A stretch of DNA of 64,000 nucleotides from Mucor racemosus. Lineage: Eukaryota > Mucoromycota > Mucoromycetes > Mucorales > Mucoraceae. Under the pieces are notes generated by a model, which saw nothing but the letters and a program-made list of their open reading frames with translations, had not been told where the DNA came from and did no database searches. A program made the translations under genes and the position numbers. Below are positions 59,402 through 64,000 of the stretch, in pieces (within the stretch, counting starts at the first letter, position 1; each line of letters starts with the position of its first letter). The stretch covers positions 6,324,001 through 6,388,000 of the forward strand of contig JAPEHQ010000001.1 in assembly GCA_027405735.1 (NCBI GenBank), written 5' to 3'.

Positions 59402-62207
59402 ATGTCTAAATTTACAAATAGGTTGATTCATGAGAAAAGCCCTTATCTTTTGGTAAACTTTTGATTTTGATCCATGAGGTAAAATGCGTTTCTAACGAAT
59501 TTTTCTGGTTTATCTCCATAGCAACACGGTAATATAAATATTTTTCTATTTTGGATAATTATTGATTTTTTTTGATCGATTTTGATAGCTCATAATCCTG
59601 TAAGTTTATGTAAAACCTATGAAAAATATCAAATTAAACAATTTAAGAAAGGTCGATTGGTTTCCTTGGGGAGAAGAAGCTTTTAATAAAGCAAAACAAG
59701 AAAATAAACCTATTTTTCTAAGCGTGGGTTATAGTACTTGCCAGTATGTATTATGTAATCAATCGAGATTTGTAACTAAAATGCTTTACTATAATAGTTG
59801 GTGTCATGTTATGGAACATGAATCATTTGAAAATGAAAGCGTTGCAACAATTATGAATGAGAAGTTTGTAAATATTAAAGGTAATGATTAGTATATATAT
59901 ATATAATACATTTGACATTTGATATTAATCCATATATCATTTAGTTGACAGGTTGGTTTTATAAAAATAACGTTTAATCAATAAAATATATGTTTATACT
60001 TTATATAGAGAAGAGAATCCCGGTGTAGATAAACTATATATGACCTATGTTCAATTGACATCAGGCCAAGGTGGATGGCCCATGTCTGTTTTCTTGACAC
60101 CTGATTTGAACCCTTTCTTTGGTGCATCTTATTTTCCTCCTGAAGATCAATATGGTAGACCCGGGTTTAAAACTCTACTAGATCGTATCTCTCAGTTATG
60201 GGAAACTGATCCACAAAAGGTGAAAGCAAGTGGAAAAAATATGACACAACAATTGAAATCATATATCCAGGTATATAACAGTAGCAATTCTCACAATTTC
60301 TATAAATTTAACAACATCACACAGGCAAAACCCGCAGAATCAACGTCAGCTTTGGATCCAATTGCAGTTGCTGGAGAAACCTATCATCATTTTGAAAATT
60401 CATTTGATTCAATCTATGGTGGTTTTGGATCTGCTCCCAAATTTCCAACACCTGTTCAATTGCAGTTTTTAATAGACTATTACATGTACAATAGGCAAAA
60501 AAAGACAGTTGATGCACAAAAAGCACTCGAAATGGCATTATTTACATTGAAAAAGATTGCTGCAGGTGGCATTCACGATCATATTGGAAGTGGATTTCAT
60601 CGCTATAGTACGGATAAAAAATGGCTTGTGCCTCATTTTGAGAAAATGCTGTACGATCAAGCGCAACTTTTATCACTTTATTCATCTGCTTATCAGATTA
60701 CGGGTGAATCTAAGTTTGCTGATGTAACAAGAGATATTATTCTTTATGTATCAAGAGATTTACATCATGCACAAGGTGGATTTTATTCGGCTGAAGATGC
60801 TGATTCATTACCTTGCGAGAATTCGCCCAAGAAATTGGAAGGCGCTTTTTGTGTATGGGAAATATCGGAATTGCAAGATGTTTTGGGCTTGGTTAATGCA
60901 AATGTTGTGGGTGTTCATTATGGTTGTAAAGAAGAAGGAAATGTTGATCCAATGCAAGATCCTCAAAATGAATTAAAACGCAAGAATGTCCTGTCAGAAT
61001 GTAATTCGATAGAAGAAACAGCTAAATCTGTTGGTATGGCACCAACTGAAGTCCATGAAATCTTGAATTTGGCAAAAACAAAATTATGGGAATATCGTTC
61101 TAGTTCTCGTCCTCGACCTCATCGTGACGAAAAGGTATAGTAATGCAATGGTTTTATACGATTGGATAACTCATTTGTTTGTTTGTTTGTTTGATTAGAT
61201 TCTGACATCATGGAATGGCTTAATGGTTACTGGTTTAGTTCATGCTTATGAAGCCATTCAAGATGAAGCAATCATCAAATTAGCAGTGGAAGCTGTGGAG
61301 TTCATTTATCAAGAACTTTATGACCCTTCAACACATATCTTATTGAGAAGTTACTGCAATGGTCGTTCAGATATTCAAGGTTTTGTTGATGATTATTGTA
61401 ATCTTATTCAAGCCCTTTTGGATTTATATGAAGTTACATTTGATGAACGTTGGATTGAATGGGCATTTGTTCTTCAAGAAAAGCAAAATGAATTGTTCTA
61501 TGATCATGAGCAAGGTGGTTATTTTAATGTAACTGTAAATGATAAATCGATTTTAGTTAGAATGAAAGAAGGTAAGATAGTATTCTGTGCTGCAGTATAC
61601 AGCAATTTACTCACAATTATTCAACGATAGAACAAGATGGTGCTGAACCTTCTGCGTGGGTTTCAACATTTTATTAATGAACAACAGAAAAACTAATTTT
61701 GCTTTTATTTTATTAGAAATTCTGTCTCTTTGAGAAATTTAGTTCGTCTTGCATCTCTTTTAGAGGTTCCTGTTTACTTGAGCAAAGCACAAGCAACAGT
61801 GCAAGCATTTAGATTATCCTTGAGCAAATTTCCATTTGCTATTCCCGCATTAGTTGCTTCATTTATGTTGGTTTCTAATGGTCTCAAAGAGGTATTTACT
61901 CATAATTATCATGCATAATTGTTATATTTAACATTTTGAATATCAAAATTAGATTGTTTTAGCGGGTAGACCTACAGATCCTACTATGTTTACCTTTAAA
62001 AAGATTGTATCTCGTGTATTTATGCCCAACAAATTAGTAGCATTAGCTAAACAAGAGGGTTTCATTGCATCAAAGAATTCAATAATCAAGCAAATTGCAG
62101 AACAATCTCAAAGTACTGTTAATGAACCTGCTGCCTACATTTGCGAGAATTTTGCTTGTGGTTTGCCTATCTATGATGCTGAACAATTGAAATTAGCATT
62201 GGCATAA
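59402..62207 (+). CDS. Thioredoxin-fold protein of the SPATA20/SSP411/YyaL family (DUF255)
   Basis: Twelve exons: 59402-59452, 59522-59528, 59589-59599, 59652-59743, 59798-59880, 59945-59951, 60009-60270, 60325-61134, 61199-61571, 61631-61655, 61717-61891, 61953-62207; 716 residues. Three exons are only 7, 11 and 7 nt, yet together rebuild the family's conserved start: [29 protein letters not shown], the [12 protein letters not shown] thioredoxin-like site, and [33 protein letters not shown] follows. The C-terminal half is an alpha/alpha barrel related to glycoside epimerases ([93 protein letters not shown]). Cellular function in fungi is not established. Confidence 0.93.
59522..59528 (+). 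other. 7-nt microexon of the SPATA20-like gene
   Basis: CAACACG between AG (59520-59521) and GT (59529-59530). With its neighbours it restores Leu-Gln-His-Ala in frame. Confidence 0.88.
59589..59599 (+). other. 11-nt microexon of the SPATA20-like gene
   Basis: CTCATAATCCT between AG and a GTAAGT donor; supplies the end of the Ala codon and His-Asn-Pro before Val-Asp-Trp. Confidence 0.88.
59945..59951 (+). other. Second 7-nt microexon of the SPATA20-like gene
   Basis: TTGACAG between TTTAG and GTTGGT; supplies Val-Asp-Arg of the family motif VDREE. Confidence 0.88.
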
Positions 62208-62471
62208 TGATAATTTATAACAAATAAAAAGGAAAAATGTGTTTATACATAGTAGGTAAGCCTCTGAAGGATTTTTTTTTTTAGACATATTTTACTATGA
62301 TTGTTCATAAAATAAAATGACCACCAGATGTTACACTTTCCTGTCATCTTTTTTGTTTATGCTTTTTACTTGTAAAATTTAGATTTCTCTTTCAATCAAT
62401 ATGAATATATAAAACATAAATACTGTTTCCATGATTTTATTTAACAGAATAGTTTCTTACATTCAGAAAAC
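62208..62471. other. Convergent 3' region
   Basis: 264 bases between convergent genes, AT-rich, with a T run at 62273-62283. No feature beyond the expected 3' ends. Confidence 0.35.
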
Positions 62472-63037
62472 TTATTGGGCAGACAAGATATCAGAGTCAC
62501 CAGCATCAGTGATGGAGAGAACACTGGTACGGAAGAGCTTACCACAAGCGGTACCAAGATCAATGTTGTTACCGTTGTAGTGATGGACACCAGTCTTGGA
62601 CAACATGGCGTAGTATTCGATCTCGGACTTACGGAGAGGAGGACAGTTACCAGCAATGATGATCAACTTGGCTATTTAGAGGTTATTGTTAATAACAGAG
62701 TTGAGAGGGGGACGATCTCTGCCAATATATTAAAATATAGGACAAAAGCAAATAGATGTAATAAAAATAGGCTCCTGTCCCCCCAAAGAATAATGCACAG
62801 AGATCGTTTTTTTTGCTGTATTTTTATAATTGATTTATAACTTACCCTTTCCTTGACGAACAGTCTTCAAAGTGGTCTTGTAACCGAGAGTGTACTTACC
62901 AGACTTGGTAACAAGTTGGAGACGAGAGTTGATGGACTCGGCGTTCTTCTTGGACTTAACAGTAGGGGCCATTTTGAACTAATTTTTACTGTCAATTCAA
63001 CATGTCAATTGATTGATGTTTGATTAATTGTACTTAC
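62472..63037 (-). CDS. RPL30: 60S ribosomal protein eL30
   Basis: Coding exons 62846-62972 and 62472-62671 give 108 residues, full length. Family blocks are clear: [81 protein letters not shown] probable 5'-leader intron lies at 62989-63037 (GTAAGT...GACAG), so the annotated span includes it. The coding intron is 174 nt, about three times the local norm. In yeast, eL30 binds its own transcript and blocks splicing; whether the long intron serves that here is not shown. Confidence 0.97.
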
Positions 63038-63310
63038 AGAAATCGAAATAAAGACGAAAGAGAAGGTTTAATACAATCAAACGTCGGTTAATGTTTAAGG
63101 AAAAAAATTTCGTATACCTAAGCCACTACTATATTTTCGACATTGATCTGAGACTTAATGCTCAACATTTCGACGTTCGGCATCAACAGTATTTCTACTT
63201 CATTGCAGATAAAATTTAGATGTAATGAAAATGAAATTAGTCTTCAGTTGAATAGTAATAATATTTATAACTTACCTGTGTTTATTACGGCGATACAAAT
63301 TAAATAAACT

Positions 63311-63560
63311 GCATGATCAGGATCTTGCCTTTGGAGAAAACACCTCCGGACGACCATAACCATTCCATATTAATGATGAAATAAGAAGCATATTCTTGGC
63401 AGCATTGATGTCTCTCTACCACAGTGTTTTACAGTTTTGACATCCAAGAATACTGAAGCCTTTGAAACCATCCACGTTTTTTAAAGAGTCTTTATAGCAT
63501 ACATTACAAATTCTGATGTTTTGCTTCTCCCTCGGCATTCTTGATCGCTGAACTTTGTCG
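63311..63560 (-). pseudogene. Decayed C-terminal zinc-ribbon/RuvC end of a Fanzor (TnpB/IS605 OrfB-like) nuclease
   Basis: The minus strand reads ICNVCYKDS (63498-63509 for the first CxxC), FSILGCQNCKTLW (second CxxC at 63431-63442), then a TAG in the position before RDINAAKNML (63391-63414), and WNGYGRPEVF. CxxC...CxxC-W-x-RDxNAAxN is the hallmark of TnpB/Fanzor proteins, where the Asp of RDxNAA is the last RuvC catalytic residue. Further upstream (63635-63680, minus) CDIILIDEGTFI may be another piece. One stop inside the motif plus missing N-terminal parts mark it as a relic. The identification rests on motif recall. Confidence 0.7.
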
Positions 63561-64000
63561 CTTCTTACTTGTGTCAACCACCAAAAGAGTTAAAAAAAAT
63601 CTATAATTTACTTTATGTTGTACCTACCATCATTTATATAAATGTGCCTTCATCAATCAATATTATATCACAGTTAGATTTAGATACTTTATAGAGACTA
63701 TCAAGTTGATCTTGCTTATGTCTGTTCGCTAAATTTCAATCTATAAATTGATGGGACAAAAGATAATGTTTATACTGTATTATTGATGCAGATTTGCACT
63801 TGATTATCATAAATGTTGACTGACGCAAGTGACGGAACATTCCCAATAAGGGCCACTTCGATTAATATGTTATATTTTCATATTATCGTTATTATTATTC
63901 TATTATGAAAAAAAAAAGGAGAACCAAGTGGTGAATAGTAAAAATAAGGGCAACAATTTGCAATCAGTATTCGCTTTTATTTCTAAATATTGAAATATAG

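Noticed and set aside
59619..59743. Start of the SPATA20-like protein at the ATG at 59619
   Set aside because: That ATG lies inside an intron; the upstream exons restore the conserved N-terminal motif exactly.

Overview
The window reads as nuclear DNA of an early-diverging, AT-rich filamentous fungus, most likely a member of Mucoromycota/Mucorales. The protein genes carry many short introns (mostly 50-75 nt, GTAAGT-type donors). They include fungal hallmarks: the fused pyrimidine enzyme of the URA2/CAD type, the Cch1 calcium channel, an Sfp1-type zinc-finger factor and a Pho84-type phosphate symporter. The species assignment is inference from gene content and style.

Layout. 1-2565 (-): 5' part of the multifunctional pyrimidine enzyme, running off the left edge. 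3505-10692 (+): CCH1, 18 exons. 10.7-12.5 kb: non-coding, probably decayed repeat. 12506-15799 (+): MAK21/NOC1. 16541-17635 (+): SFP1-like factor. 18576-18967 (-): an 82-residue spliced small protein. 19698-21187 (-): secreted/transmembrane SH3 protein. 21506-22042 (-): a MerT-like membrane domain fused to a CxxC heavy-metal domain. 22.0-34.6 kb and 41.2-52.1 kb: large repeat-rich blocks. Between them lie two single-copy genes, a seven-helix membrane protein (35574-37049, -) and the phosphate transporter (38666-40337, +). 53037-53267 (+): tiny membrane protein. 53501-54590 (-): RPF1. 55061-57404 (-): SANT/U-box-like protein. 57710-59206 (+): unknown protein. 59402-62207 (+): SPATA20/YyaL-type thioredoxin-fold protein with three tiny exons. 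62472-62972 (-): ribosomal protein eL30. 63.3-63.7 kb (-): decayed zinc-ribbon end of a Fanzor/TnpB-like nuclease.

The repeat blocks are the most unusual part. A 6.8-kb foldback structure (25784-32612) has two arms of about 3.07 kb around a 0.68-kb loop. Related arms recur at 43.3-46.7 kb and 50.7-52.1 kb around a second, nested palindrome. One unit of about 5 kb is present on both sides of the two membrane-protein genes in inverted orientation, so those genes sit in a potentially invertible cassette. Every arm carries a broken, captured piece of a dynein intermediate chain gene (WD-repeat region). Two solo LTRs can be recognised by TG...CA ends and 5-bp target duplications because uninterrupted sister copies are in the same window.

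Several genes act in one theme, ribosome production and growth: MAK21, SFP1, RPF1 and RPL30. They are not an operon, and MAK21-SFP1 adjacency is the only close pairing. CCH1, PHO84, the MerT-HMA protein and the seven-helix protein concern ion, nutrient or signal traffic across membranes. All gene models were built by reading splice sites and checking that reading frame is kept across every junction.
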